Assembly (NCBI RefSeq): GCF_003568845.1
Contig: NZ_CP030126.1
Location: forward strand, 2,197,001 to 2,261,000
Length of the DNA: 64,000 bases
Source of the DNA: Indioceanicola profundi
Lineage (GTDB): Bacteria > Pseudomonadota > Alphaproteobacteria > Azospirillales > Azospirillaceae
Direction of reading: 5' to 3'
Position numbers and translations under genes: made by a program. How positions within the stretch are numbered: the stretch's first letter is position 1; each line of letters starts with the position of its first letter. Shown here piece after piece: positions 1 through 8,348 of the stretch. The notes beneath the pieces were generated by a model. That model saw only the letters and a program-made list of their open reading frames with translations. It did no database searches and was not told the origin of the DNA.

Positions 1-1149
1 CGGGTTCTCTCCCGGCCTGACCTGGGCGCGGTGGAACAGCCATGCGCACAGGATGCTGAACAGGACGAAGGGCACCCAGATGCCCAGTGCAGGCGGAATG
101 CGCCCCACATCGCCCAGACTCTCACCGAACTGGAGGGAGTGGTTGTAGAGCACCAGGATCACCGCCGCCACGGCGATGCCGACACCCCGCCGGGCGCGCT
201 TCGCTGCCATGCCCATCGGCACGGCCAGCAGCGGCAAGAGCGGCAGGGTCAGGGCACGGGCCAGCCGCGCATTGAATTCCGCCTCCAGCTGGCTTTTCGG
301 GGTCAGGGAGAAGGGCGCATGTATCTCCCCCCACAGTTCCAGCAGCGTCAGCTCCCGCTCATTCCCGCCGCGGGCGCGGAAGGGAGGCGCTTCCAGCGAG
401 AAATCGCGGTCCAGGGTCAGCCTGCCGAAGCTCAGCACCTGCGGCTCCGCGTCCGAAGGGGTGCGGAGCTGCACCCCGTCCTCCAATGTCAGAAGGATGC
501 GGGTGCGTTCCTCGTTCGTGCCCAGAACGCCGCGGGCAGCCGTGGTCACCAGCTCGGCTCCCTCGCGGACCTGATGGACGAAGACCCGCTCCAGCTCCCG
601 CCCGGTGGGATCGACCATGTCGGCCGTGATGGTCAGCCCGTCGCCCGCGTCGACGAAGGCCGCCTGCGGCACGGTGGCGTCCCAGGCTGCATAGACCACG
701 CTGTGATAGATGGCCCCGTAGGCATAGCGGCTATAGGGCTGCACGAAGCCGAACAGCAGGATGGAGAAGACCATCAGCCCGGCCCCCATCCACAGGAACG
801 GCCGGGCGAAGCGCGCCACCGACAGGCCGGTGGACTGCAGAGCGTCCAGCTCGTTCTCCTCTCCGAACTTGGAGACGACGACGAAGATGCTGATGAAGAA
901 CGCCGCCGGCAGGGCCAGGCCGAGATAATGCGGGACCAGATTGGCCGCCATCCGCAGCACCAGGTCGAACGGCCCGCCATGGTTGGCCAGCAGGTCGAAC
1001 AGGCGCAGGATGCGCTCCATCAGCAGCGCGATCAGCACCACCGTGAGGGAGACCAGCAACGGCTTGGTCGTCTCCCGCATGATGTACCGGTCGAGCAGCC
1101 GGGTGCTGGACGGAAACCGTCCGCGCCGAGCAGACCGCGCCATTTCCAT
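1..1149 (-). CDS. lptF: LPS export permease LptF, C-terminus cut by window edge
   Basis: Inner-membrane permease of the LptB2FG ABC transporter, which lifts lipopolysaccharide from the inner membrane into the periplasmic bridge. The reading frame starts at 1149 (a second ATG lies two codons later) and is still open at base 1, so the last part of the protein is missing. It shows the YjgP/YjgQ pattern: an N-terminal segment with LDRYIMRET followed by hydrophobic helices, the motif SKFGEENEL in the cytoplasmic loop after the second helix, a long periplasmic beta-rich middle part (about residues 125-270), and C-terminal helices beginning around LTLPLLPLLAVPMG. It lies 17 bp downstream of the HIT gene on the same strand. 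LptG is not visible in the window. LptF is preferred over LptG because of the length and the N-terminal motif, but the two are paralogues. Confidence 0.9.
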   Translation of the reverse strand, partial: MEMARSARRGRFPSSTRLLDRYIMRETTKPLLVSLTVVLIALLMERILRLFDLLANHGGPFDLVLRMAANLVPHYLGLALPAAFFISIFVVVSKFGEENELDALQSTGLSVARFARPFLWMGAGLMVFSILLFGFVQPYSRYAYGAIYHSVVYAAWDATVPQAAFVDAGDGLTITADMVDPTGRELERVFVHQVREGAELVTTAARGVLGTNEERTRILLTLEDGVQLRTPSDAEPQVLSFGRLTLDRDFSLEAPPFRARGGNERELTLLELWGEIHAPFSLTPKSQLEAEFNARLARALTLPLLPLLAVPMGMAAKRARRGVGIAVAAVILVLYNHSLQFGESLGDVGRIPPALGIWVPFVLFSILCAWLFHRAQVRPGENP

Positions 1150-1166
1150 TGTCCCTGTTCCGTCCT

Positions 1167-1607
1167 TCAACGTACCGCCGCCCATAGGGCCTTCAACTCC
1201 GCCACCAGCGCGTTCCGCTGCCCGTCGGACAGCGCCACCGCCGGCGAAAGGGCCGGCGGGCCGGGCCAGCCCGTGTCGGGGAAGCTTACTCCCCCATGCT
1301 CCCGCGCCCCCTCATAGCGGGGAATGACATGGAAGTGTACGTCCGGGTCCACCATCATCAGCATCAGGTAATTGATCTTCTGGTATCCCACGAACCGCGA
1401 CAGCATCGATTCCGCTCCCGCCACCGCCTTCTGGAGATCCGCGAAGGCTTCCGGGCTTACCTGTCCGAAGGCGGTCGCCGGTTCCTTGCAGACCAGCACC
1501 AGCGCGCCCAGCGTCGGCTGCTGGGGGCGGAGCTGGACGGTCCAGTAGGTGGTTTCCGCAATCAGGCTCTGCGGATGGCCGAACTTGGCCATGGTGGGAT
1601 TGATCAT
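1167..1607 (-). CDS. HIT-domain nucleotide-binding hydrolase
   Basis: Histidine-triad family protein of 146 residues; such proteins hydrolyse or transfer nucleoside phosphates (AMP-lysine, Ap4A and similar). The triad appears as VHFHVIPRY near residue 100, preceded by the typical strand LMLMMVDPD. The open frame extends 50 codons further upstream, but that extension is arginine- and proline-rich and unlike the family, so the ATG at 1607 was chosen. The first histidine position of the classical HxHxH pattern is replaced (V-H-F-H-V), as in several divergent alphaproteobacterial HIT proteins. It probably shares a transcript with lptF, 17 bp downstream; no functional link is evident. Confidence 0.85.
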   Translation of the reverse strand: MINPTMAKFGHPQSLIAETTYWTVQLRPQQPTLGALVLVCKEPATAFGQVSPEAFADLQKAVAGAESMLSRFVGYQKINYLMLMMVDPDVHFHVIPRYEGAREHGGVSFPDTGWPGPPALSPAVALSDGQRNALVAELKALWAAVR

Positions 1608-1769
1608 CGAACCATTCCGGTCAGGATAGGATCGCCCCGTTACTCCGGGCTGTGACGCCCGGCACGGAACGGAGGTGAATCCGGCCAGTCTAGGGGCAAG
1701 CGCCGGCCTGCGCAAACAAGCGCGTCCGGCATCCGCCCATCGGAGGGAGGGCGGCACCGGACGCCCCGG

Positions 1770-2723
1770 TCACGCCGCAGCCGTGGGAGGGCCTGCCGCC
1801 GGCCCGGCCAGCAACAGGTCGAACCGACCCAGCGTCTCGAAACCCGCCTCGTCGGCCGTCAGCCCGCGAAGGGTCACCTCGGCCCGCCAGCCCTTCCCTT
1901 CCTCCCGGCGGACCCGAACCAGGGTCCAGCGGGCGGCATCGTGATGCTTGTGCCGCACGGCGGAGGCGGAGGGCACGGTCATGGATGGGATCGGCCCCAG
2001 GGGGCCCGGCAGGCTGCACATATGGGCATAGTGTGCATGGCCGTGCAGCAGCAACTCCGCCCCTGCACGCTTCAGCACGGCCCGCAGCTCCGCCCGGTCG
2101 GTCAGCGCCTTGCGCTGCTTCACCACGCCTTCGGCCACCGGGTGGTGGACCAGCAGGACGCGGAACAGGCCCTTGCCGCCCAGGTCGGACAGGACGCGCT
2201 CCGCCGTGGCGAGCTGCTCCGGCCCCAACGTGCCCTGGGCGCTGCCGAGCGGCGTCGGAATACCGGAATTCAGCCCGACAAAGGCGACCGGCCCGCGGAT
2301 GCGGAGCGCCGGGAACAGGCCCGACCCCTCCGCCGATGCCGGTGCGCCGTCGCCGGCCATCCAGTCCCGCCAGCGCGCCAACCCCTCCTCCCAGGCCGAC
2401 GGAACAAGGACGTCATGGTTGCCGGGGATCAAGGTCACCCGGTCCGGCGGCCCGACACGGCGCAGGAACGTCTCTCCAGCCTCGAATTCGGAAGGCAGGG
2501 CGATGTTGGCGAGGTCGCCCGTCACGACGCGGTGGTCGGGATCATGCGCGTCGATGTCTGCCAGCAGCAGGTCCATCACGCGCGGCTGGTGGATGCGGAA
2601 ACGCTTGCGTTGCCAGGATATGTAGCTGGGCAGCCGCTTGGACAGGAGTGCGCGGGTCAGCGGCCGTTCCGGGGCGAGCGGCAGATGCGGGTCGGACAAA
2701 TGCGCAAAACTGTAGGCGTCCAT
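1770..2723 (-). CDS. Calcineurin-like metallophosphoesterase
   Basis: Predicted binuclear-metal phosphoesterase of 317 residues. The metal-binding signatures are in the expected order: an N-terminal strand ending in SDPHLPL, a VTGDLAN motif, PGNHDV, then LVHHPV and finally LLLHGHAHYAH. Together these define the Metallophos fold (D-x-H, GD, GNHD, H, GHxH). No signal peptide is visible, so it is probably cytoplasmic. The start at 2723 was preferred to an upstream in-frame ATG because the conserved first strand begins immediately after it. Family members act on cyclic nucleotides, UDP-diacylglucosamine (LpxH/LpxI context) or phospholipids; the substrate cannot be told here. Its position next to a phospholipid-type operon makes a lipid substrate possible but unproven. 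Confidence 0.85.
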   Translation of the reverse strand: MDAYSFAHLSDPHLPLAPERPLTRALLSKRLPSYISWQRKRFRIHQPRVMDLLLADIDAHDPDHRVVTGDLANIALPSEFEAGETFLRRVGPPDRVTLIPGNHDVLVPSAWEEGLARWRDWMAGDGAPASAEGSGLFPALRIRGPVAFVGLNSGIPTPLGSAQGTLGPEQLATAERVLSDLGGKGLFRVLLVHHPVAEGVVKQRKALTDRAELRAVLKRAGAELLLHGHAHYAHMCSLPGPLGPIPSMTVPSASAVRHKHHDAARWTLVRVRREEGKGWRAEVTLRGLTADEAGFETLGRFDLLLAGPAAGPPTAAA

Positions 2724-2854
2724 GCAACATCCCGGGAAGAAATGCAGGGCGGGGCCGCCCATCTACCACGTCGGCGCGCAAATCGCGCGCCGAATGGTGG
2801 GAAAACCTCGACGGCGAGGGTATGTAGACCGCCATCCGGACAATAGAACCACAG

Positions 2855-4045
2855 ATGGCCGCCGTGCATACCGTGAGCGATTCCCGCAATGACAGCAGCG
2901 TGACCACCTCCGCCGCGGCCCCGGCCGCGCCGGTGGGCGTGGTCGTGGGCAGCAGCCCGGTGCGCCTGTGGGGCATGTCCTCGACGGAGCGGCTGCACCG
3001 CATCTTCCGCCGTTCAGGGCTGGAGATCGCGGAGGGTGCCGCACCGGCCGGCCGGGCGCAGGTGCTGTTCCGGGCCGATTATGTGTTCGACGAGCCCCTG
3101 GCCAAGGACCTGATCAAACAGCCCGGCACGGTGTTGACCGATGCGGAGACCGGACAGGCCGTGGCCGCCCATGTGCCACCGGACCTCGCCGGAGAAGTCG
3201 TCGCCATGCTGAACGCGGGCGGGGCCGTACCTGAATCGTTGGCGGCCCGGCTGCGCGTCGGCACGCCGGGGGAGATTTCCTCCTCCTACAACAACCAGCT
3301 CCGCAAGAAGGAGACGCCCTATCTGCTGCGGCTGACGGCGGAAACGCTGCCCGCGATCGAGAAGCGCATGTTCTCCGGCAGCTACAAGGGCGTCACCGAT
3401 CTGGTCACGAAGTATGTGTGGCCCACCCCGGCGCGGCACGTCACCAAATGGTGCGCCATCGCCGGGCTGACGCCGAACTTCGTCACCACGGTCAGCGCGC
3501 TCTGCGTCGCCGCGGCCTTCTACCTGTTCTGGACGGGCCACTTCCTGCCGGGCCTGTTCTTCGCCTGGATGATGACCTTCCTGGACACGGTGGACGGCAA
3601 GCTGGCGCGGGTCACCCTGACCTCCAGCCCGTGGGGCAATGTGTTCGATCACGGCATCGACCTGGTCCACCCGCCCTTCTGGTACTGGGCCTGGATCGTG
3701 GGGTTGGCCGCGGTGGGGATGAGCCTGGAGAACACGGCGCTGATCCTGTCCATCGTCGTGATCGGCTATGTGGCCCAGCGCATCCAGGAGGGCATCTTCC
3801 TTGCCCTGTTCAAGATCGAGATCCATATCTGGCGGCCCTTCGACAGCTTCTTCCGCCTGATCACCGCCCGCCGCAACCCGAACCTGCTGCTGCTGACCGG
3901 CTTTTCCCTGGTGGGCCGGCCGGACCTGGGCATGGTGGCGGTGGCGTGGTGGACGGTGCTGTCCTTCCTGATCCATTGCGTGCAGATCGTCCAGGCGCTG
4001 GCCGCCAAGCGGCGCGGCCCCATCACCTCCTGGCTGTCTGCCTGA
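2855..4045 (+). CDS. CDP-alcohol phosphatidyltransferase family membrane protein
   Basis: Integral membrane enzyme that exchanges the CMP of a CDP-linked lipid or alcohol for another alcohol. The diagnostic DG-x2-AR-x8-G-x3-D-x3-D signature is complete (DGKLAR, then GNVFDHGID) around residues 249-271 and is followed by several hydrophobic helices. About 150 N-terminal residues precede it and look like a decayed nucleotidyltransferase-like domain (RLWGMSSTERL). It is the first gene of a tight three-gene operon with a lipid kinase and a nucleotidyltransferase-like protein, opposite the sphingolipid genes. From memory, Caulobacter carries a comparable three-gene block beside spt that builds ceramide phosphoglycerate. 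I infer that this enzyme attaches or exchanges a phospho-alcohol headgroup on ceramide or a related lipid; the substrate is not shown by the sequence. Confidence 0.85.
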   Translation: MAAVHTVSDSRNDSSVTTSAAAPAAPVGVVVGSSPVRLWGMSSTERLHRIFRRSGLEIAEGAAPAGRAQVLFRADYVFDEPLAKDLIKQPGTVLTDAETGQAVAAHVPPDLAGEVVAMLNAGGAVPESLAARLRVGTPGEISSSYNNQLRKKETPYLLRLTAETLPAIEKRMFSGSYKGVTDLVTKYVWPTPARHVTKWCAIAGLTPNFVTTVSALCVAAAFYLFWTGHFLPGLFFAWMMTFLDTVDGKLARVTLTSSPWGNVFDHGIDLVHPPFWYWAWIVGLAAVGMSLENTALILSIVVIGYVAQRIQEGIFLALFKIEIHIWRPFDSFFRLITARRNPNLLLLTGFSLVGRPDLGMVAVAWWTVLSFLIHCVQIVQALAAKRRGPITSWLSA

Positions 4046-4055
4046 GTCCATATCC

Positions 4056-5021
4056 ATGATCCGTCTAGGCCTTATCCGGAATCCGAAAAGCACCCGCAAC
4101 AAGGGCGGGGCCGGGGGCGACCTGCGGGAGCAGGCGGCGCACCTGCTGGGATTCTATTTCGCAGAACCCGCAACGCCGGAGGAGCTGGCCGAAACGCTGG
4201 CCGACTTCGCCCGGAACGAGGTCGGCATCGTCGTCGTCGATGGCGGCGACGGCACTGTGCGGGAGGTACTGACCGCCCTGCCCAAGGCCTATGGCGACGA
4301 GAACCTGCCCGCCGTCAGCATTCTGGCATCCGGCAAGACCAACCTGATCGCAGCCGATGTCGGCACCAGCGGGCACGGCATGAAGGGGTTCAGCCGGCTG
4401 ATGGAGAATGCCCGCAACGGCACGCTGGGCAGCCATATCCAGCGCCGGCCGGTGCTGGAGGCGCGCTGGGATGACGACAGCCACGCTCCCGTGCGCGGCA
4501 CCTTCCTGGGCGCGGCTGCCTTCACCAAGGCTACGGCATTGGCGCAGGAGAAGGTGCATGCCAAGGGCTTCAACAACAATGCCGCCGTGGCGTTGACCCT
4601 GGCCGGCACGCTGTATCGCACCCTTTTCGGCAACGATCCCGACCGCCTGCTGGACGGGGAGCCGATGACGGTGGTGCCGGACGGCTCCAACAGCCCGCAG
4701 GGCAACCGCTTCCTGTTCCTGGCGACCACCCTGCACCGTCTGGTCATGGGCCTCTGGCCCTTCTGGGGCAATGGGGAGAAGCCGATCCGCTATCTCGACA
4801 TCTCCGCCCATCCAGAGCGGCTGTCCCGCGCCGTGCTGCCGCTGATGAAGGGCAAGCCCACCGACTGGATGCTGGCCGACGGTTATCGTAGCGGCATGGC
4901 CAGCGAGATCAGAATGGAGCTGACGCGGCCCTTCATCATGGATGGCGAGCTGTTCGAGCCCGGACCCGGCGGCGTGGTGCGGCTGTCCACCCCCGCCGTG
5001 ATCGACTACGTCGTGCCGTGA
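4056..5021 (+). CDS. Diacylglycerol/ceramide kinase-like lipid kinase
   Basis: Protein of 321 residues of the diacylglycerol kinase catalytic superfamily, which phosphorylates lipid hydroxyls using ATP. The N-terminus has the strand and glycine turn RLGLIRNPKS, and the nucleotide-binding motif VVVDGGDGTVREVL is intact near residue 65. The C-terminal half ends in a beta-rich MDGELF segment typical of the family. It starts 10 bp after the phosphatidyltransferase and overlaps the next gene by 4 bp, so the three are very probably cotranscribed and coupled. Next to spt, acpR, cerR and aasR, ceramide is a plausible substrate; a bacterial ceramide kinase has been described in the equivalent Caulobacter locus (recalled, not checked). 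Ordinary DgkB/YegS-type diacylglycerol kinase remains an alternative. Confidence 0.85.
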   Translation: MIRLGLIRNPKSTRNKGGAGGDLREQAAHLLGFYFAEPATPEELAETLADFARNEVGIVVVDGGDGTVREVLTALPKAYGDENLPAVSILASGKTNLIAADVGTSGHGMKGFSRLMENARNGTLGSHIQRRPVLEARWDDDSHAPVRGTFLGAAAFTKATALAQEKVHAKGFNNNAAVALTLAGTLYRTLFGNDPDRLLDGEPMTVVPDGSNSPQGNRFLFLATTLHRLVMGLWPFWGNGEKPIRYLDISAHPERLSRAVLPLMKGKPTDWMLADGYRSGMASEIRMELTRPFIMDGELFEPGPGGVVRLSTPAVIDYVVP

Positions 5022-5962
5022 GCGCGGACTCGCCTTCGCTGACCGGGCTAATCGCCGCGGAACTGGTGGAGCCTGTGGTGCCGGCCGCCACCGCGATGGC
5101 GGATCATCTGGCAGCTAGAGGCGGCGGAACCGTGGCCGCGGTACTGTTCTATGGCAGCGTGCTGCGCACCGGCGACCTGGACGGCATCCTGGACTTCTAT
5201 GTGCTGGTGGACCGGCTGACCGACTGGCATGCCCGCCCGGCGCACGCCTTCCTGAATGGCCGCCTTCCGCCCAATGTGGAGTACTGGGAGCTGCCCTGGC
5301 AGGGGCGCATCGTGCGGGCGAAGGTAGCAATCATGAGCCGCGCCCAGTTCGCCCGCGCCGTCCGGCCCGACAGCCTGGATACCACCATCTGGGCCCGCTT
5401 CTGCCAGCCGGCCCGGCTGATCTACGCGCGTGAGGCGGCTATGTGGGACTGGGCCGCCGAGGCGGTGGCGCAGGCCGTAACGACCGCCGCCGGCTGGGCC
5501 GTGCGGCTGGGACCGGCCGAGGGCACGGCGCGCGACTACTGGGACGCCCTGTTCCGCCACACCTATGCCGCCGAACTGCGTGTCGAGAAGGGTGAACGGG
5601 CCGGTCATATCGTGGACAGCTTCCCCGGCCGCTACGAACGCCTGCTCCGCCCCTCCCTTACCAAGGGAGGGGTCGATATTGTTGAGCTGGAGGATGGCAG
5701 AATCCGGCCTGGGATCGATCCTACCGAGCGTGACCGCGCCCGCCGCGCCTGGGGCCGTCGCCGGATGGCGGGCAAGCCGTTGAACATCGCCCGACTGGTC
5801 AAGGCAGCCTTCACCTTCACCGGCGGGGTGGATTATCTGGCCTGGAAGGTGGAGCGGCATTCGGGCGTGCGGGTGGAACTCTCGCCCTGGCAGCGCCGCC
5901 ACCCCATCCTGGCCTCCCCTGTCGTGCTGTGGCGGCTGTGGCGCAAGGGGGCGATACGGTAG
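5018..5962 (+). CDS. Nucleotidyltransferase-like protein of the lipid operon
   Basis: Protein of 314 residues, function unknown. The N-terminal third has the strand-turn-helix of a nucleotidyltransferase fold: LFYGSVLRTGDLDG followed by DFYVLVD, resembling the GS-x-R-x(n)-D-x-D core of the polymerase-beta superfamily, with one acidic position less certain. It starts with GTG inside the stop codon of the kinase gene (GTGA overlap), so it is translationally coupled. Context suggests a role in building or activating a lipid headgroup. A 23-bp perfect palindrome lies in the coding sequence around residue 215 (positions 5650-5672) and may be an in-frame insertion. The C-terminus (AAFTFTGGVDYLAWKVERHSG) looks conserved rather than random. 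No transmembrane segment is obvious. Confidence 0.75.
   Translation: MSADSPSLTGLIAAELVEPVVPAATAMADHLAARGGGTVAAVLFYGSVLRTGDLDGILDFYVLVDRLTDWHARPAHAFLNGRLPPNVEYWELPWQGRIVRAKVAIMSRAQFARAVRPDSLDTTIWARFCQPARLIYAREAAMWDWAAEAVAQAVTTAAGWAVRLGPAEGTARDYWDALFRHTYAAELRVEKGERAGHIVDSFPGRYERLLRPSLTKGGVDIVELEDGRIRPGIDPTERDRARRAWGRRRMAGKPLNIARLVKAAFTFTGGVDYLAWKVERHSGVRVELSPWQRRHPILASPVVLWRLWRKGAIR
5650..5672. repeat. Perfect palindrome inside a coding sequence
   Basis: CCCCTCCCTT, a 3-base loop ACC, then AAGGGAGGGG: a perfect 10-bp stem within the nucleotidyltransferase-like gene. It is read in frame as part of RPSLTKGGV. Palindromes of this kind are usually intergenic, so this may be a small mobile palindrome captured in frame. 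The flanking protein sequence stays open on both sides. Confidence 0.7.
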
Positions 5963-5966
5963 TCGC

Positions 5967-6053
5967 GTAGGTCGCATGGAGCGGAGCGGAATACGACGGC
6001 TTCCCGACTGACGGAATGATGTCGCAATCCGGCTCCGCCTCCTCGCGACCTAC
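5967..6053. repeat. REP-like palindromic element, copy A
   Basis: 87-bp element bounded by GTAGGTCGC and its exact complement GCGACCTAC, four bases after the stop of the nucleotidyltransferase-like gene. The interior shares blocks with the copy at 41144-41226 (the GCGGAGCGGA-like stretch, CGACGG, GTCGCAATCC, GGCTCCTCGCGACC-like end). It probably folds into one long hairpin and may act as a transcript-end structure. It fills most of the gap before the methyltransferase gene. Confidence 0.75.
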
Positions 6054-6077
6054 GGGCTGCGGAGAGGTTACGTCTCC

Positions 6078-6671
6078 ATGGCCCTGCCCTGCTCCCTGCC
6101 CCACTACGCCGCCCATGCGGATGATTATATCGCCGCCCTGCTGTCCCACGACACGGGAGATGCCCGCGAACGGTTCCTGGCGGCGCTGACGTCCGGGGCG
6201 GAAATCCTGGATCTGGGGTGCGGTCCGGGGCGGGACCTGAAGGCGTTCGTGGATGCCGGCTATCGCGCCGTCGGGCTGGAAGGCTGCCCGGCCCTGGCCG
6301 AAGCGGCCCGCCGCCATGCCGGGGCGGAGCTGTGGGAGCGGGACCTGTTCGCCCCGGCCCTGCCGCCGGCCCGGTTCGATGGAGTCTGGGCGCAGGCGGT
6401 GCTGTTCCATGTTCCCACGGGCGCGCTGGCCAGCGTTCTGTCGGATATCCGGGACACGCTGAAACCCGACGGCATTCTCTATGCCTGCGATCCCACGGGT
6501 GCGGACCAGGAAGGCTGGGCGGAAGACCGGTATCTGGCTTTCCGCCGGCCGCAGACGCTCAAGAAAAAAGCCCGCATGGCGGGCTTTGATCTGATCGGGG
6601 AATGGCGTCGGCCGCCGGGGCTGCCCCGACGCCAGCAGACATGGCTTGCCACGCTCTGGCGTCGGGTCTGA
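6078..6671 (+). CDS. SAM-dependent class I methyltransferase
   Basis: Protein of 197 residues with a Rossmann-type methyltransferase domain. Motif I is ILDLGCGPGRDL near residue 40, followed by the acidic end of strand 2 (VGLEGCP), then VWAQAVLFHVP (motif IV region) and a post-IV KPDGILYACDP strand. The substrate is unknown. It lies between the lipid operon and the leftward sphingolipid operon, so a lipid or quinone-like substrate is possible but not shown. Its last part (KKKARMAGFD) is encoded by a sequence that doubles as the transcription terminator of the convergent spt operon. Its stop is 8 bp from the spt stop. Confidence 0.85.
   Translation: MALPCSLPHYAAHADDYIAALLSHDTGDARERFLAALTSGAEILDLGCGPGRDLKAFVDAGYRAVGLEGCPALAEAARRHAGAELWERDLFAPALPPARFDGVWAQAVLFHVPTGALASVLSDIRDTLKPDGILYACDPTGADQEGWAEDRYLAFRRPQTLKKKARMAGFDLIGEWRRPPGLPRRQQTWLATLWRRV
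6561..6587 (-). terminator. Rho-independent terminator of the spt operon, inside the methyltransferase gene
   Basis: Read leftward, AAAGCCCGC, a 3-base loop and GCGGGCTTT form a perfect 9-bp stem that runs into a TTTTTT tract. It lies about 90 bases after the spt stop codon, so it fits as the spt terminator, although it is embedded in the coding sequence of the convergent methyltransferase. On the plus strand there is no useful T-tract after the stem (TTTGAT only). Confidence 0.8.
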
Positions 6672-6679
6672 GGAGACTG

Positions 6680-7909
6680 TTACTCGGCCGCGGCAGCGAC
6701 TCGCAGACCGCCATCGGCCGGGAGCACGCCCAGCTTGCGGCCAACCTGGGTGAACAGGGAGATGGCCTGATCGATCTGCGCCGTGCTGTGGGCAGCGCTG
6801 ACGCTGGAGCGCAGCAGGGCCAGATTGTTCGGCGTTGCCGGCGGCAGCGCCAGGTTCAGGTACAGGCCCGCATCCAGCAGCGCGTTCCAGAAGGCGATCG
6901 CCAGTTCCCGCGAGGGCATGGCAATGGCGACGATCGGGTTCGCCTCCGGACCGACCTGGAAACCCTGGGCCTTAAGCCCGTCATACAGACGGCGGGCATT
7001 GGACATGAGCTTCAGGCGCAGACCCGGCTCCTCCTGCACGCGCTTCAGCGCCTGCAGCGTGGTCGCGATGACCGACGGCGGCAGGGAAGCCGTGAACATA
7101 TAGGGCCGGCAGGCCACGCGCAGGATGTCGAAGTCCGGAAGATCGGAGACGCAGAAGCCGCCGACAGCGCCCAGGCTCTTGGAGAAGGTGCCGACGACGA
7201 AGTCGACGTCCTTTTCAACCCCGTCCTGCTCGGCCAGACCGCGGCCATGGTCGCCGAGGACGCCCATGGAGTGCGCCTCGTCCACCAGCAGGAACGCGCC
7301 GGTCTCCCGCTTCACCTGGGCGATCTCCTTCAGCGGGGCGGTGTCGCCCAGCATGGAGTAGATGCCCTCCACCACCACCAGCTTGTTGCCGGGATGGTCG
7401 GCCAGACGGCGCAGGCGCTTGTAGAGGTCGTCCGGGTCGTTGTGGCGGAAGCGCACGACCTGGCCGGTGGTCATCTTGGCGGCGTCGTAGATGCTGGCAT
7501 GGCTATCGCCATCGATCACCAGCACGTCGTCCTTGCCCACCAGGGTGGACAGGATGCCGAGATTGGCCTGATAGCCGGTTGTAAACACCATGCAGTGCTC
7601 ACGGCCGTAGAACTTCGCCAGCGCCTTTTCCAGGTCGCGGTGGCCGGCATAGGAACCGTTCGCGATGCGCGAACCGGTCGTGCCCGTGCCCTGTTCCACC
7701 AGCGCTTCGACGCCCTTGTCGATGCTGCTCTGGTCGAAGGTCAGGCCCAGATAGTTGTTCGTTCCGAGCAGGATCGTCCGCTGGCCCCGGAGCATTCCCT
7801 CCGTCGGCGACAGGATCTGCTCAAACTGCACGGAGAACGGATCGTGCCCGAACGATGCCAGTCTCTCGTAGGCCTCGCGGAGCGGGGCGAATTTGGCAAG
7901 GATCGTCAT
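6680..7909 (-). CDS. spt: Serine palmitoyltransferase
   Basis: PLP-dependent alpha-oxoamine synthase of 409 residues that condenses serine with an acyl thioester to give 3-ketosphinganine, the first step of sphingolipid synthesis. Family features: GTNNYLGL near the N-terminus, GTGTTGSRIANGSYAGHRDLE, the cofactor-binding VDEAHSMGVLG, and the Schiff-base lysine in GTFSKSLGAVGGF. Bacterial paralogues include KBL, BioF and HemA. The call of Spt rests on the dedicated acyl carrier protein gene 3 bp upstream and the cerR-aasR genes beyond it, the same set as in Caulobacter. The enzyme probably uses acyl-ACP made by AasR on AcpR. It is the last gene of its operon and ends at a strong terminator within the neighbouring methyltransferase gene. 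Confidence 0.93.
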   Translation of the reverse strand: MTILAKFAPLREAYERLASFGHDPFSVQFEQILSPTEGMLRGQRTILLGTNNYLGLTFDQSSIDKGVEALVEQGTGTTGSRIANGSYAGHRDLEKALAKFYGREHCMVFTTGYQANLGILSTLVGKDDVLVIDGDSHASIYDAAKMTTGQVVRFRHNDPDDLYKRLRRLADHPGNKLVVVEGIYSMLGDTAPLKEIAQVKRETGAFLLVDEAHSMGVLGDHGRGLAEQDGVEKDVDFVVGTFSKSLGAVGGFCVSDLPDFDILRVACRPYMFTASLPPSVIATTLQALKRVQEEPGLRLKLMSNARRLYDGLKAQGFQVGPEANPIVAIAMPSRELAIAFWNALLDAGLYLNLALPPATPNNLALLRSSVSAAHSTAQIDQAISLFTQVGRKLGVLPADGGLRVAAAAE

Positions 7910-7912
7910 TGT

Positions 7913-8164
7913 TCAGGAATTGCCCCGAAGATCATGGATAGTGTTGGCCAAGTCACCCACCGTCTCGACTTCGGCGATACGGTCGAGGGGAATTGACACG
8001 TCGAACTTGTCTTCCAGCACCATCACGAAATTCATGACGGCGAGGCTGTCCAGTCCAAGATCGCGCGTGATGTTGGTATCCGGCGTGATAGTGACTGGCG
8101 CGTGAAGGTTCGGCCCGAGGGCGCGGATAATTTCCTCGATTATGTCGTCGTGTTGAGAAGCCAT
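7913..8164 (-). CDS. acpR: Dedicated acyl carrier protein for sphingolipid synthesis
   Basis: Acidic 83-residue carrier protein. The phosphopantetheine attachment site is the serine of LGLDSLAVMNF near residue 40, with the usual following helix VLEDKFDVSIP. It is separated from spt by only 3 bp and is clearly not the housekeeping AcpP (which sits with fab genes). By analogy with the AcpR of Caulobacter-type clusters it is loaded by the adjacent acyl-ACP synthetase and presents the fatty acid to Spt. A candidate promoter lies about 80 bases upstream. Symbol given by analogy of gene order; moderately sure. Confidence 0.9.
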   Translation of the reverse strand: MASQHDDIIEEIIRALGPNLHAPVTITPDTNITRDLGLDSLAVMNFVMVLEDKFDVSIPLDRIAEVETVGDLANTIHDLRGNS

Positions 8165-8244
8165 TCAACGACCCGAACTGGATTGGTGTAGAACTGGACA
8201 CGACACGATGTGTCCGCGAGATCAGGGAACCGTCACGGCCCCGT

Positions 8245-8272
8245 AAGGTAAATGCAATAGAAACCCGTTCAA
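8245..8272 (-). promoter_or_regulatory. Candidate sigma-70 promoter for acpR-spt
   Basis: Reading leftward: TTGAAC, 16 bases, TACCTT, in a comparatively AT-rich part of the 184-bp gap between cerR and acpR. The distance to the acpR start is about 80 bases. It suggests that acpR-spt can be transcribed apart from aasR-cerR. Confidence 0.4.
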
Positions 8273-8348
8273 GGGAAAACCACCGCAACACATTGTTGCC
8301 ATGCGTTGATCGGCTCTAACCCTTGTAAATCCGCAACACCCGTATCGA

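Noticed and set aside
6602-7996. 464-codon plus-strand frame opposite spt
   Set aside because: Shadow of the serine palmitoyltransferase gene; no motifs and no ribosome site.
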